Made by a program: the position numbers and the translations under genes
Shown: positions 37,453 through 46,359 of the stretch, piece by piece
Position numbering within the stretch: the stretch's first letter is position 1
Layout: every line of letters begins with the position of its first letter
Assembly (NCBI RefSeq): GCF_027474405.1
Contig: NZ_CP114871.1
Location: forward strand, 930,001 to 994,000
Length of the DNA stretch: 64,000 nucleotides
Direction of reading: 5' to 3'
Source: Caulobacter sp. NIBR2454
GTDB lineage: Bacteria > Pseudomonadota > Alphaproteobacteria > Caulobacterales > Caulobacteraceae
Notes under the pieces: generated by a model
Databases searched by the model: none
What the model saw: only the letters and a program-made list of their open reading frames with translations
What the model was told of the DNA's origin: nothing

Positions 37453-38646
37453 TCAGCCTTTGACCACACGGACCTTGTCGGCGGCTTCCTGAGCCCGCTC
37501 GCGCGCCTGGTCGATATCGACGCCGGTCGCCACGGCGACACCCATGCGGCGGCGCTCGAAGGCTTCGGGCTTGCCGAACAGACGCAGGTCCGCGCCGGGC
37601 ACGGCGAGGGCCTCCTCGACGCCTTCATAGGCCACTCCCTGCGCCTCCATGCCGCCATAGATGACGGCGCTGGCGGCGGGCTCGCGAAGGGTGGTGTCGA
37701 TGGGCAGACCCAGGATGGCGCGGGCGTGCAGGGCGAACTCGCTGAGGCGTTGGCTGCCCAGGGTGACCAGGCCCGTGTCGTGCGGGCGCGGGCTGACTTC
37801 CGAGAACCAGACCTCGTCGCCTTTGACGAACAGCTCCACACCGAACAGGCCCAGGCCGCCGAGCGAACCGGTGACTTTGGCGGCGATGTCCTGGGCCTTG
37901 GCCAGGGCGGCGGGGCTCATGGCCTGGGGCTGCCAGCTTTCGACATAGTCGCCCTTGACCTGACGGTGGCCGATGGGCGCGCAGAAGGAGGTGATGGTCT
38001 GGCCGTCGTGTTTCGAACGGACCGTCAGCAGGGTGATCTCGTAGTCGAAGGCGATGCGGCCCTCGACGATGACCAGCGCCTGTTCGACCCGGCCGGCGGC
38101 CAGGGCGTAGTCCCAGGCGGCGGCGATGTCGGCGGCGCTCTCCACATAGCTTTGGCCCTTGCCCGACGAAGACATGACCGGCTTGACGAAGCAGGGGTAG
38201 CCGACCTTCTCCGCGCCCGCCGCCAGTTCGTCCGCCGTGGCGGCGAAGGCATAAGGCGAGGTGGGCAAGCCCAGCTCCTCGGCCGCCAGGCGGCGGATGC
38301 CTTCGCGGTTCATGGTCAGCTGGGCGGCGCGGGCGGTGGGGATCACCGTGGCCAGGCCTTCAGCCTCGATCCGCGCGAGCTCGTCGGTGGCGATGGCCTC
38401 GATTTCCGGCACGATCAGGTGCGGACGTTCCTGCTCCACCAGGGCCCGGATCGCGGCCGCGTCGGTCATGGGGACCACGTGACTGCGATGGGCGACCTGA
38501 TGGGCGGGCGCGTTCGGATAGCGGTCGACGGCGATGACCTCTACGCCGAGCCGCTGCAGTTCGATGGCCACTTCCTTGCCGAGTTCGCCGGAGCCCAGCA
38601 GCATCACCCGCGTGGCCGAGGGCGAGAGCGGCGTTCCGATGGTCAT
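37453..38646 (-). CDS. purT: Formate-dependent phosphoribosylglycinamide formyltransferase
   Basis: A 397-residue ATP-grasp enzyme of purine synthesis that formylates GAR with formate and ATP, without a folate donor. It has the opening [23 protein letters not shown]-grasp strands [19 protein letters not shown] and [20 protein letters not shown], and the metal-binding [20 protein letters not shown]. Length is typical. The start ATG 38646 overlaps the stop of the next upstream gene (ATGA), so the two are coupled. Confidence 0.95.
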   Translation of the reverse strand: MTIGTPLSPSATRVMLLGSGELGKEVAIELQRLGVEVIAVDRYPNAPAHQVAHRSHVVPMTDAAAIRALVEQERPHLIVPEIEAIATDELARIEAEGLATVIPTARAAQLTMNREGIRRLAAEELGLPTSPYAFAATADELAAGAEKVGYPCFVKPVMSSSGKGQSYVESAADIAAAWDYALAAGRVEQALVIVEGRIAFDYEITLLTVRSKHDGQTITSFCAPIGHRQVKGDYVESWQPQAMSPAALAKAQDIAAKVTGSLGGLGLFGVELFVKGDEVWFSEVSPRPHDTGLVTLGSQRLSEFALHARAILGLPIDTTLREPAASAVIYGGMEAQGVAYEGVEEALAVPGADLRLFGKPEAFERRRMGVAVATGVDIDQARERAQEAADKVRVVKG

Positions 38647-39170
38647 TGCGGCTTGGGGTTGTTGGCGTCGAGCGCCTTGCCGAACAGCGACGCCTTGGCT
38701 TGCAGACGCTTTGCGGTCGGGGCGCAGCGAGCCGGCGGGGTCCAGCCCATCCAGGCCTGGGCCAGCTTGGCCTTGTCGCTGGTGGCGGCGCCGGTCCAGA
38801 TGCCGCGGCCCTTGGCGATGCCGGCCTTGCCCTGTTCGGCGATGACCGTCGGGCTGGCGCGCTCGGCGGCCTCGATGGCGCTGGCGAACAGCTTCAGGTC
38901 GCCTTTGCCCTGGTCGCGCAGCTGCGGATAGACCTTCAGCGAGGCGTCGACGCCGCTGGGCGAGGGCCAAGTGCGTTCGATGCGCTCAACCTCGGGCATG
39001 ACCTTGTCGTACAGGTCGATGTAGCCGCCCACGGCGCCGTAGCACCAGGCGGTGAAGCCGTAGTCGTCGGTCGGCGCGCCGACGGGGAAGGGCGCTTCGG
39101 CCGGGGTCACGGCCGCGGCGGGCGCGCCCTGTGCGAAGAGCGAGAGAGCAAGCAAAAAGGCAGGCGCCAT
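38643..39170 (-). CDS. Secreted hypothetical protein upstream of purT
   Basis: A 175-residue exported protein of unknown function. The signal peptide is [20 protein letters not shown]. The mature part starts with [20 protein letters not shown], has helical Lys/Glu-rich segments ([32 protein letters not shown]), and ends [20 protein letters not shown]; two Cys could form a disulfide. ATG 39170 has AAGGGA in front; a TTG six codons earlier is possible. It lies 21 bases after the oxoprolinase stop and overlaps purT by ATGA. I recall similar proteins in Caulobacterales but no function. Confidence 0.75.
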   Translation of the reverse strand: MAPAFLLALSLFAQGAPAAAVTPAEAPFPVGAPTDDYGFTAWCYGAVGGYIDLYDKVMPEVERIERTWPSPSGVDASLKVYPQLRDQGKGDLKLFASAIEAAERASPTVIAEQGKAGIAKGRGIWTGAATSDKAKLAQAWMGWTPPARCAPTAKRLQAKASLFGKALDANNPKPQ

Positions 39171-39191
39171 AAGGGGTCCCTTGGACAAAAT

Positions 39192-42100
39192 CTAAATCGC
39201 GGGGGCGACGCCGGGCGCCGGACCGTATCCCCCGCCCCCAGGGGTTTCGATCTCGATGGCGTCGCCAGGCTTGACCATAACGGAGAAACAGCCGGAAAGC
39301 TCCCTCACGGTTCCATCTGATTGCAGCAAACGTTGGGCGCCGGGTTTTCCAGGCGATCCGCCAGCCAGTCCCTGAGGGGCGTGATCGCGGCGGGTGGACA
39401 GCAGGGCGGCCTCCATCTCGGCGAGAAAGCGCACCCGTCGGATGGCCCCGTCACCGCCCGGCATGGCGCCGGCCCCGCCCGAACCCTGGCGCACGCCGAA
39501 AGCTTCAAGCCGCACGGGATAACGCCGTTCCAGGATCTCGGGATCGGTGAGGCGGGAGTTGGTCATGTGGGTGTGGATGGCGCTGGTCCCTGGCGTCTTG
39601 GCAGTAGCGCCCGAGCCGCCGCATAGGGTCTCGTAGTACTGCCGCGTCTCGTCCCCGAAGGTGAAGTTGTTCATGGAGCCCTGGCTGTTGGCCATGACCC
39701 CACACGCGGCGTAGAGCGCGTCCACGACGTGCTGGCTGGTCTCCACATTGCCGGCGACCACGGCGGCGGGCGGCGCGGGGTCGAGCATCGAGCCCGGCGT
39801 GGTGGTGATGTTCAGCGGGTGCAGGCATCCGGCGTTCAACGGAATCTCGTCATCCACCAGGCTGCGGAAGACATAGAGCGCGGCGGCGTCGACGATGGCG
39901 GCGGGGGCGTTGAAGTTGCTGGGTAACTGGCTGGCGGACGCGGTGAAGTCGAGCGCCGCCTCGCCCTTGGCCTGATCGACGGTGACCTTCACGACGATCT
40001 CGCCGCCGCCGTCCATGGGCACGCGGGCCTCGCCGTCCCTCAGCTTGCCGACGGCGCGTTTGACGGCGGCCTCGGCGTTCTGTTGCACGAAGATCATGTA
40101 GCGGCCGACGGTCTCGCCACCATAGGCCTCGATCATTCCCGAAACAGCCGCTGCGCCGGCCTGGCACGCGGCGATCTGGGCCTTGAGGTCGGCCAGGTTC
40201 TGGTCAGGCCGGCGTGCCGGGTGCTCGCCGGCCAGCAGTACGGCGCGAACGTCGGCTTCGAGGAAGACCCCGCCCCGCATGATCGGCAGGGCGTCGAGCA
40301 TGACGCCTTCTTCGTCGATGGTCCTGGAGAAGGGCGGCATAGAGCCCGGCTGCACCCCGCCGACGTCGGCATGGTGGCCGCGTGCGGCGACGTAGAAGGT
40401 CGGCCTGTCCGCTTCGCCCACAAAGATCGGCATGACGACCGTGATGTCCGGCAGATGCGTGCCGCCGGCATAGGGGTTGTTCAGGGCGAAGGCGTCGCCG
40501 GGCTTCAGCACGGGGTGGCGGTCGCGGACCGCCCGCACGCTGGCGCCCATGGAGCCCAGGTGGACTGGCATGTGCGGGGCGTTGGCGACGAGGCCGCCAT
40601 CGGTGTCGAACAGGGCGCAGGAGAAGTCGAGCCGCTCCTTGATGTTCACCGACTGGGCCGTTCGCTCCAGGGCCGCGCCCATGGCCTCTGCCACGCCCAT
40701 GAAGCGGCGGTTGAACAGCTCCAGGGTCACGGGATCAGGCTTGTCGATGGCGAGTTGGGCGACCTTGGCCGCGCCCGTTCGGGTGAGGCGGACGAGGCCG
40801 TCAGCCTCGGCCTTGGCGGTCCAGCCTTCGAGCACGGCGATCTGGGTGTCGCCGCGGACGATGAGGCAGGGACCTTGGGCCGTGGTCAGATCGCTAGCCA
40901 TGATCACGGCCGGGTCGTCGGAGGTCGCCGAAGGGCGCGCCGCATCGCCTTTGGAGGCGGCTTCCGATCCGGCCTGTTCGATCTCCACCTCAACGCTGGC
41001 GATGATCACGGCGCGGGTGGGTTCGATGAAGCCGAACAGGCGCTGGTGGGCCTCCTCGAAGGTCTGCTTGGCGGCGGCCGCGTCGGACAGCGCCACGGGC
41101 AAGGCTGCGTCGGCGCCTTCATAGCGGAGCAGGAGGCGGCGAACGGCCTGGCCGGTGTCCGCGCCCTGGGCGGCCATGGCGGCCTGGGCCTCGGTCTCCA
41201 GTCGGTCGGCGAGAGCTCGCGCGTCCGGAAGGCCGGCCTCCAGCGTCTTCTCGAGCCCGGCTTGGCGCAGCACGCGCACGCGGGCCTGGCCGATGCCCCA
41301 GGCGGACAACAGGGAGGCGTATTTGGGACTCAGCACCTCGGTGACCCCCAACGCCTCGGCCACGGCGCAGGCGATCTGGCCGCCGGCGCCGCCAAAGGCT
41401 ACCAGGGCGTGGTCACGGGGGTCGAAGCCGCGCTCGGTGGAGATGCGGCGCACCGCCTGGGCGGTCTGCTCCACGGCCACGGCGACGAAGCCTTCGGCGG
41501 CGGCCTCGGGACTGGCGGCGCCCATGGCCTGGGCCAGTTCCGTCAGCCGCGCGCGGGCGGCGGCGGCGTCCAGCGGCGCGTCACCGTTGGGACCAAACAC
41601 CGAGGGGAAGAAACGCGGATCAAGGCGGCCCAGCACCAGATTGGCGTCGGTCAGGGCGGCCGGGCCGCCGCGTCCATAGGCGGCCGGGCCGGGCATGGCG
41701 CCGGCGCTGTCGGGTCCGACCCGGGCGCGGAAACCGTCGAAGGACAGGATCGACCCGCCGCCGGCGGCCACGGTCTCCACGTCCAGCATGGGCGCGCGTA
41801 GCTTGGCGCCAGCCACGGTCGCCTTGTCGCGACGCTCCAGCACGCCGGCGTAGCGGCAGACGTCGGTTGAGGTGCCGCCGACATCGAAGCCCAGCGCCGC
41901 CTTGGCTCCCGCGGCCTCAGCCGTGCGGGCGACGCCGACCACGCCACCGGCCGGGCCGCTGACCACCGCGTCCTTGCCCCGGAAGTCAGCGGCGCGGACC
42001 AGGCCGCCGGCCGAGGTCATGAACCACAGGGGTGCGCCGTTCACGGCGTCGGCCACCTGTCGGACATAGGCGCGCAGGATGGGGGTCAGATAGGCGTCCG

Positions 42101-42737
42101 CCACGGCCGTTTCGGCGCGTGGGATGAAGCGGGGGAGGGGCGAGACCTCGTGGCTGAGCGCCACATAGTCGAAGCCGATCTCCTGGGCGATCTGCCCGGC
42201 CGCCAGCTCGTGCGCAGGGTCGAGGTCGGAATGCAGGAAGGCGATGGCGACGCTGGTGAAGCCTTCGGCCCTCTTGGCGATGAGGGCTGTCTTCAGGGCC
42301 GGCAGATCCAGCGGCTGAACCACGGCGCCGTCCGCGCCGCGCCGCTCGTCGGCCTCGATCACGCCGGCGTAGAGCGGTTCGGGCCGCGTCAGGTCGAGGG
42401 CGAAGAGGTCAGGACGTGACTGGTCGCCAATCATCAGGGCGTCGGCGAAGCCCTTGGTGACGACCAGCAGGGTCCTGGCGCCCTTGCGCTCCAGCAAGGC
42501 GTTGGTGGCGACCGTGGTGCCCATCTTGATCGCATCGACCCGCTCGGCGGGGAAGGGCTGACCGGGCTGGGCGCCCAGCAGGCGGCGCATGGCCTCGACG
42601 GCGGAGTCGGCATAGCTGGGCGAGGCCGACAGCAGTTTTGCGGTGTGTTCGACGCCCTCAGGATCACGCCCGATGACATCGGTGAACGTGCCGCCGCGAT
42701 CGATCCAGAAAGTCCAGCCGGCCGTATCTGTTGTCAT
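39192..42737 (-). CDS. 5-oxoprolinase / hydantoinase (fused A and B subunits)
   Basis: An 1181-residue ATP-dependent enzyme, probably hydrolysing 5-oxoproline to glutamate. The HyuA-like half (about 1-680) begins WTFWIDRGGTFTDVIGRDPE and includes LGFDVGGTSTDVCRYAGVLE and HALVAFGGAGGQIACAVAEA, the ASKHA-type phosphate motifs. The HyuB-like half (about 690-1170) has ERLDFSCALFDTDGGLVANA, HMPVHLGSMGASVRAV and NDPYAGGTHLPD-type ALNNPYAGGTHLPDITVVMP. Fusion of both halves is the eukaryote-like form also common in proteobacteria. ATG 42737 is preferred because the protein then starts right at the WTFWID motif; longer readings cross the divergent gene. Glutathione turnover is the likely context. Confidence 0.92.
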   Translation of the reverse strand: MTTDTAGWTFWIDRGGTFTDVIGRDPEGVEHTAKLLSASPSYADSAVEAMRRLLGAQPGQPFPAERVDAIKMGTTVATNALLERKGARTLLVVTKGFADALMIGDQSRPDLFALDLTRPEPLYAGVIEADERRGADGAVVQPLDLPALKTALIAKRAEGFTSVAIAFLHSDLDPAHELAAGQIAQEIGFDYVALSHEVSPLPRFIPRAETAVADAYLTPILRAYVRQVADAVNGAPLWFMTSAGGLVRAADFRGKDAVVSGPAGGVVGVARTAEAAGAKAALGFDVGGTSTDVCRYAGVLERRDKATVAGAKLRAPMLDVETVAAGGGSILSFDGFRARVGPDSAGAMPGPAAYGRGGPAALTDANLVLGRLDPRFFPSVFGPNGDAPLDAAAARARLTELAQAMGAASPEAAAEGFVAVAVEQTAQAVRRISTERGFDPRDHALVAFGGAGGQIACAVAEALGVTEVLSPKYASLLSAWGIGQARVRVLRQAGLEKTLEAGLPDARALADRLETEAQAAMAAQGADTGQAVRRLLLRYEGADAALPVALSDAAAAKQTFEEAHQRLFGFIEPTRAVIIASVEVEIEQAGSEAASKGDAARPSATSDDPAVIMASDLTTAQGPCLIVRGDTQIAVLEGWTAKAEADGLVRLTRTGAAKVAQLAIDKPDPVTLELFNRRFMGVAEAMGAALERTAQSVNIKERLDFSCALFDTDGGLVANAPHMPVHLGSMGASVRAVRDRHPVLKPGDAFALNNPYAGGTHLPDITVVMPIFVGEADRPTFYVAARGHHADVGGVQPGSMPPFSRTIDEEGVMLDALPIMRGGVFLEADVRAVLLAGEHPARRPDQNLADLKAQIAACQAGAAAVSGMIEAYGGETVGRYMIFVQQNAEAAVKRAVGKLRDGEARVPMDGGGEIVVKVTVDQAKGEAALDFTASASQLPSNFNAPAAIVDAAALYVFRSLVDDEIPLNAGCLHPLNITTTPGSMLDPAPPAAVVAGNVETSQHVVDALYAACGVMANSQGSMNNFTFGDETRQYYETLCGGSGATAKTPGTSAIHTHMTNSRLTDPEILERRYPVRLEAFGVRQGSGGAGAMPGGDGAIRRVRFLAEMEAALLSTRRDHAPQGLAGGSPGKPGAQRLLQSDGTVRELSGCFSVMVKPGDAIEIETPGGGGYGPAPGVAPAI

Positions 42738-42771
42738 GCGAACGCCACCATCATAAACTTGTAGTTCTCCC

Positions 42772-43467
42772 ATGAGCTTCTGGCGCAACATATCAAGCCT
42801 CGCCGCCCGCACGGTGGACGCGGCCGACTGTACGGACTGTCCGACCAGTCGTCCGGGTGAGGACCCCGCATTCTCGACCGCGGTGACCGCCCTGGGCGCC
42901 AAGCTGGCCAGCGCCGACGGTCGCGCGGACGGAGACGAATTCGCCATCTTCTCAGAGGTCTTTCAGCCCGATGCGGGCTCGGAACGCAACGTCCATCGTC
43001 TCTACGACCTGGCGCGGCAGACCACGCGAGGCTTCGAAAGCTACGCCAAGCGGCTAGCCAAGCGTTACCGGCGCTGCCCCGACCTGCTGGAGAACGTGCT
43101 GGACGGCCTGTTCCATATCGCGCGCGCGGATGGCGTGGTGAGCGCCGACGAGTTGGCCTATCTGGAGCAGGTCTCGCGCCTGTTCGGCATGTCGCCCCTG
43201 GCGTTCCGCCGGCTGAAAGCCACCCACCTGGGCGCCGGGCCTGACGATCCCTACGAGATCTTGGGCGTGCCCGCGGATGCGCCGGACAATATCGTGCGCG
43301 CGGCGTGGAAGGCGGCCCTGACCCTGGCCCATCCCGACAAGATGCAGGGGCGCGGCCTGCCGCAGGAATTCATCGAGGTCGCCCATTCGAAGGCCGCGGC
43401 TATCAATGGGGCCTTCGACACTATCATGCGTGAGCGTCGGGAACTGTCCTTGGCCGGCGCCGCTTGA
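42772..43467 (+). CDS. TerB-DnaJ protein (DjlA-like)
   Basis: A 231-residue co-chaperone-like protein. A TerB-type acidic helical domain (about 45-150) has TALGAKLASADGRADGDEFA and VLDGLFHIARADGVVSADEL, repeating the A-D-G-x-x-x-x-x-E pattern. A C-terminal J domain has DPYEILGVPADAPDNIVRAA and the HPD motif at 187-189. Unlike E. coli DjlA there is no clear N-terminal membrane anchor. The J domain should stimulate DnaK. It is divergent from the oxoprolinase gene with only 34 bases between start codons, so the promoters must overlap or its own start is further downstream. Confidence 0.9.
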   Translation: MSFWRNISSLAARTVDAADCTDCPTSRPGEDPAFSTAVTALGAKLASADGRADGDEFAIFSEVFQPDAGSERNVHRLYDLARQTTRGFESYAKRLAKRYRRCPDLLENVLDGLFHIARADGVVSADELAYLEQVSRLFGMSPLAFRRLKATHLGAGPDDPYEILGVPADAPDNIVRAAWKAALTLAHPDKMQGRGLPQEFIEVAHSKAAAINGAFDTIMRERRELSLAGAA

Positions 43468-43510
43468 TCGGGCGTATTGTGGCCATTGTGCTGAATTACG
43501 GCTTGTTCAG

Positions 43511-43565
43511 TTGACGTGAAGGTACTGTGACCCAAATTATGGGTCGAAGGACGCGGATTGCGTCC
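43511..43565 (+). promoter_or_regulatory. Candidate promoter and two leader hairpins
   Basis: TTGACG at 43511-43516 matches a -35 box, with AT-rich AAATTAT at 43534-43540 as a possible -10. Two small perfect hairpins follow or overlap: GACCCA-AATTA-TGGGTC (43529-43545) and GGACGC-GGATT-GCGTCC (43549-43565). They lie before the membrane-protein start at 43582. Confidence 0.4.
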
Positions 43566-43581
43566 GTTTAAGGCGAAGACG

Positions 43582-43890
43582 ATGGAACGGTTGTCTGCAG
43601 CGACGGGTAAGGGTTCGGCATTCCGGGGCCTGTTCTGGCTTGCCGGGGCGCTCGCGACCTTGGCCGCGGCTGCTGTCGGCGCCGTGCTCGCCCTGTTCGC
43701 CGCCGCCACCGTGGTGGTGATCGCGGTGATGGCCACCGCGCTTCTGACCCTGGCAGGTATGGCCACCCGCGCCCGCCGCACGGCGCGCGCCCGCAAGGTC
43801 GCTACGGTCGCCGACGGCCAGATTATCGAGGCGCGACACGCTGGTGGCCATTCGTGGGTCGCCTACGGCTGGAACGAAGGCTCGCGCTAA
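43582..43890 (+). CDS. Small membrane protein of unknown function
   Basis: A 102-residue protein. A basic N-terminus is followed by a long hydrophobic stretch (GLFWLAGALATLAAAAVGAV and LALFAAATVVVIAVMATALL) that can form two membrane helices, then a very basic RARRTARARKV segment and a short soluble tail EARHAGGHSWVAYGWNEG. The positive-inside rule puts the tail in the cytoplasm. ATG 43582 is preferred to TTG 43558, which lies inside a leader hairpin. I do not recognise the family. Confidence 0.6.
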   Translation: MERLSAATGKGSAFRGLFWLAGALATLAAAAVGAVLALFAAATVVVIAVMATALLTLAGMATRARRTARARKVATVADGQIIEARHAGGHSWVAYGWNEGSR

Positions 43891-43946
43891 CAGCGCTTTC
43901 TCAGGAAGAGCTTTTCAATCGCAACTGACTAAGTCTAACGTGCCGT

Positions 43947-43960
43947 CAAACAATTGTTTG
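43947..43960. promoter_or_regulatory. Perfect 14-bp palindrome before the monooxygenase-OYE pair
   Basis: CAAACAATTGTTTG is exactly self-complementary, and its last base is the first G of the GGAGG ribosome site of the next gene. Its AT-rich core and position make it a good repressor operator for the two-gene unit. No regulator gene lies beside it. Confidence 0.5.
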
Positions 43961-43969
43961 GAGGCGCGA

Positions 43970-44260
43970 ATGATCGGCGTTGTGGCGACCCTAAAGGTCC
44001 AGGACGGCAAGAACGAAGGGTTCGAGAAGGCCTTTCTCGACATGGCGGCCCAGGTGCGCGGCAACGAGCCGGGCAATGTCATCTATCAGCTGACCAAGAG
44101 CCGTACCGAACCCAACACCTACAAGGTGCTGGAGCTCTATGCCTCGGAAGAGGCGATGAAGGCCCACGGCGCCAGCGACCATTTCAAGGCCGGCGGCGCC
44201 AGCCTAGCGCCCTTCATGGCCGCCCGCCCTGAGATCGAATACCTGGACGTGGTGGAGTAG
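43970..44260 (+). CDS. Antibiotic biosynthesis monooxygenase-domain protein (YgiN-like)
   Basis: A 96-residue single ABM domain (dimeric ferredoxin-like fold): VVATLKVQDGKNEGFEKAFL, NVIYQLTKSRTEPNTYKVLE, LYASEEAMKAHGASDHFKAG. The conserved Asn/His/Trp-like set (here VIYQL, AHGAS-DHFK) is that of quinol or putative-oxygenase YgiN relatives. ATG 43970 follows GGAGG. It ends 4 bases before the flavin oxidoreductase, so the two probably act on related quinone or enone substrates. The reaction is not known. Confidence 0.85.
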   Translation: MIGVVATLKVQDGKNEGFEKAFLDMAAQVRGNEPGNVIYQLTKSRTEPNTYKVLELYASEEAMKAHGASDHFKAGGASLAPFMAARPEIEYLDVVE

Positions 44261-44264
44261 CGGC

Positions 44265-45365
44265 ATGTCCCTCGACGCACTGTTCCAGCCCTTCTCCGTC
44301 AAGTCGCTGACCATCCCCAACCGGGTGGTCATGGCCCCCATGACCCGGTCGTTCTCGCCCGGCGGCGTCGCCACCGAACAGGTGGCCGACTATTATCGCC
44401 GCCGTGCCGAGGGCGGGGTCGGCCTGATCGTCACCGAGGGCACGGGCGTGGCCCGGCCCGCCTCGCTGAACGATCCCGCCGTGCCGCGCTTCCACGGCGA
44501 GTCGGAGTTGGCGGCCTGGCAGAACGTCGTCAACGCCGTGCATGGCGCGGGGGGCAAGATCGCGCCGCAGCTGTGGCACGTCGGCGCGGTGCGCACCCGC
44601 AGCGAAGACTGGACTCCGCCGGGGCCATACGACAGCCCCTCGGGCCTATCGCGCCCGGGCAAGCAGTTCGGCGACCCCATGAGCGACGCCGATGTGGCCG
44701 ACGCCATCGACGCCTTCGGCCGCGCTGCGGGCGAGGCCAAGCGGATGGGCTTTGACGCCGTCGAGCTACACGGCGCTCATGGCTATCTGATCGACCAGTT
44801 CTTCTGGGAAGGCACCAACGTCCGCACTGACGGCTATGGCGGCGCGACCCTGCCCGAGCGAGCGCGCTTCGCCGCCGATATCCTGAAGGCCGTGCGTGCC
44901 GCGGTGGGCCCGGACTATCCGGTGATCCTGCGCATTTCGCAGTGGAAGCAGCAGGACTACGACGTGAAGCTGGCCAAGACGCCGGCGGAAATGACCGCCT
45001 GGCTGGAGCCCCTGGCCGACGCCGGAGCCGATGTCTTTCACTGCTCGCAGCGCCGCTTCTGGGAGCCGGAATACGAGGGCAGCGACCTGAACTTCGCCGG
45101 CTGGGCCAAAAAGCTGACCGGACTGCCGACCATCACCGTGGGATCGGTGGGCCTGTCGGGCGAATTCATCGCCGCCTTCGGTGGCGAGGGTAGCCAGCCA
45201 GCCTCCATCGACGGTTTGCTGGAGCGGCTTGAGCGCGGCGAGTTCGACATGGTCGCCGTTGGCCGCGCCCTGCTGCAGGACCCCGAATGGGTGCAGAAGA
45301 TCCGTGAGGGCCGCACCGCCGAGCTCAAGGCCTTCGAGCGCCAGGCGATGGGCGTTCTCTACTAG
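44265..45365 (+). CDS. Old yellow enzyme family NADH:flavin oxidoreductase
   Basis: A 366-residue FMN-dependent TIM-barrel ene-reductase. Signatures are IPNRVVMAPMTRSFSPGGVA (FMN contact at the first strand), PQLWHVGAV, GFDAVELHGAHGYLIDQFFW, the catalytic-pair region near HGAHGY and RTDGYGG, and late VGSVGLSGEF and DMVAVGRALLQDPEWV, which bind FMN phosphate. The family reduces alpha/beta-unsaturated carbonyls, nitro compounds or quinones. It is coupled to the upstream ABM gene and shares the palindrome-controlled promoter region. The stop overlaps the convergent SMP-30 stop by 4 bases. Confidence 0.94.
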   Translation: MSLDALFQPFSVKSLTIPNRVVMAPMTRSFSPGGVATEQVADYYRRRAEGGVGLIVTEGTGVARPASLNDPAVPRFHGESELAAWQNVVNAVHGAGGKIAPQLWHVGAVRTRSEDWTPPGPYDSPSGLSRPGKQFGDPMSDADVADAIDAFGRAAGEAKRMGFDAVELHGAHGYLIDQFFWEGTNVRTDGYGGATLPERARFAADILKAVRAAVGPDYPVILRISQWKQQDYDVKLAKTPAEMTAWLEPLADAGADVFHCSQRRFWEPEYEGSDLNFAGWAKKLTGLPTITVGSVGLSGEFIAAFGGEGSQPASIDGLLERLERGEFDMVAVGRALLQDPEWVQKIREGRTAELKAFERQAMGVLY

Positions 45366-46270
45366 CTGAAGTTCAGCTTCAGCCCCGGCCGGGGCCAGCG
45401 GGCCTTGTATAGCCTGCCGGTCCCGGACGCGGTGATCCAGGCGTCCTTCATGTCGTCGCCGCCAAAGCAGATGTTGGTGACAATGGGGTCGGGCACGGCG
45501 AAGTGCTCGGTCGAGCCGTCCGGGTCGAAGGCGGTGATCCCGCCATTGATGATGGTCGCCACGCAGACCTTGCCGCCTGCCTCCACCGCCAGGCTGTCGA
45601 GCAATTGATATCCGGGCAGGGTGCAAACCACACGCGCCGGCTGGAACATCGGCGGCTCGGCCAGCACGCCTGGACCTGTCACGTCGAAGGCCCATAGGCG
45701 GCCAAGCGTGGTGTCGGCCATGTAGACCACCGTCTCGTCGGGCGAGAGGCCGACCCCGTTGGGCGAGACGAAATGACCGCGCATCTGCTCGATCTTCGAA
45801 CCGTCGGCCTTGGCGTAGTAGAGCGCTCCGAACTTGCGGCCTTCGGGCGTAGTGCAGCCATGGTCGGTGAACCAGAAGCCGCCTTGCTTGTCGAAGACCA
45901 GGTCGTTGGGGCCGACCAGCCGTACCCCGTCACAGGCGTCGTAGAGCGTCTCCACGCGTCCAGTGTTCAGATCGACGCGCTGGATCGAGCCGCCGCTGTG
46001 GGTCGGTGGGGTCGGGCCCGGAATGGTCAGGCCGCTGTTCTCCATGAAGTGGAACGCGCCGCCGTTGTTGGTGATGTAGACGCAGCCGTCGGGGCCCAGG
46101 GCCGCGCCGTTGGGGCCGCCGGGCAGCTCGGCCACCGTCTCGCGCTTTCCGTCCGGCGTGATGCGGCTCAGGGTCTGACGCTTGATCTCCACCAGTAGGA
46201 CCGATCCGTCGGCCATGGCGATTGGGCCTTCGGGAAACTCAAGTCCCTCGGCGACGAGTTGGATGTCCAT
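45362..46270 (-). CDS. SMP-30/gluconolactonase-family lactonase
   Basis: A 302-residue six-bladed beta-propeller hydrolase. Metal-binding features are the first Glu in GLEFPEGPIAM, the Asn in ITNNGG and PNDLVFDKQGGFWFTD, and the Asp in LLDSLAVEAGGKVCVA; these match the divalent-metal lactonase site. The SPNGVGLSPDETVVYMADT segment is a family hallmark. Substrate is likely a sugar lactone, but the family also holds organophosphate and other lactone hydrolases. No signal peptide. It is convergent with the OYE gene. The 89 bases to folA on the same strand contain no clear signal. Confidence 0.9.
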   Translation of the reverse strand: MDIQLVAEGLEFPEGPIAMADGSVLLVEIKRQTLSRITPDGKRETVAELPGGPNGAALGPDGCVYITNNGGAFHFMENSGLTIPGPTPPTHSGGSIQRVDLNTGRVETLYDACDGVRLVGPNDLVFDKQGGFWFTDHGCTTPEGRKFGALYYAKADGSKIEQMRGHFVSPNGVGLSPDETVVYMADTTLGRLWAFDVTGPGVLAEPPMFQPARVVCTLPGYQLLDSLAVEAGGKVCVATIINGGITAFDPDGSTEHFAVPDPIVTNICFGGDDMKDAWITASGTGRLYKARWPRPGLKLNFS

Positions 46271-46359
46271 GATGCGCTCCCTGTCCGCCTCTGCCGGGCG
46301 ATGGGGAGACTATGAGCGTAGATGGATGGGGATGGCGAGGCTGCCGCCGCGTCAACCGA

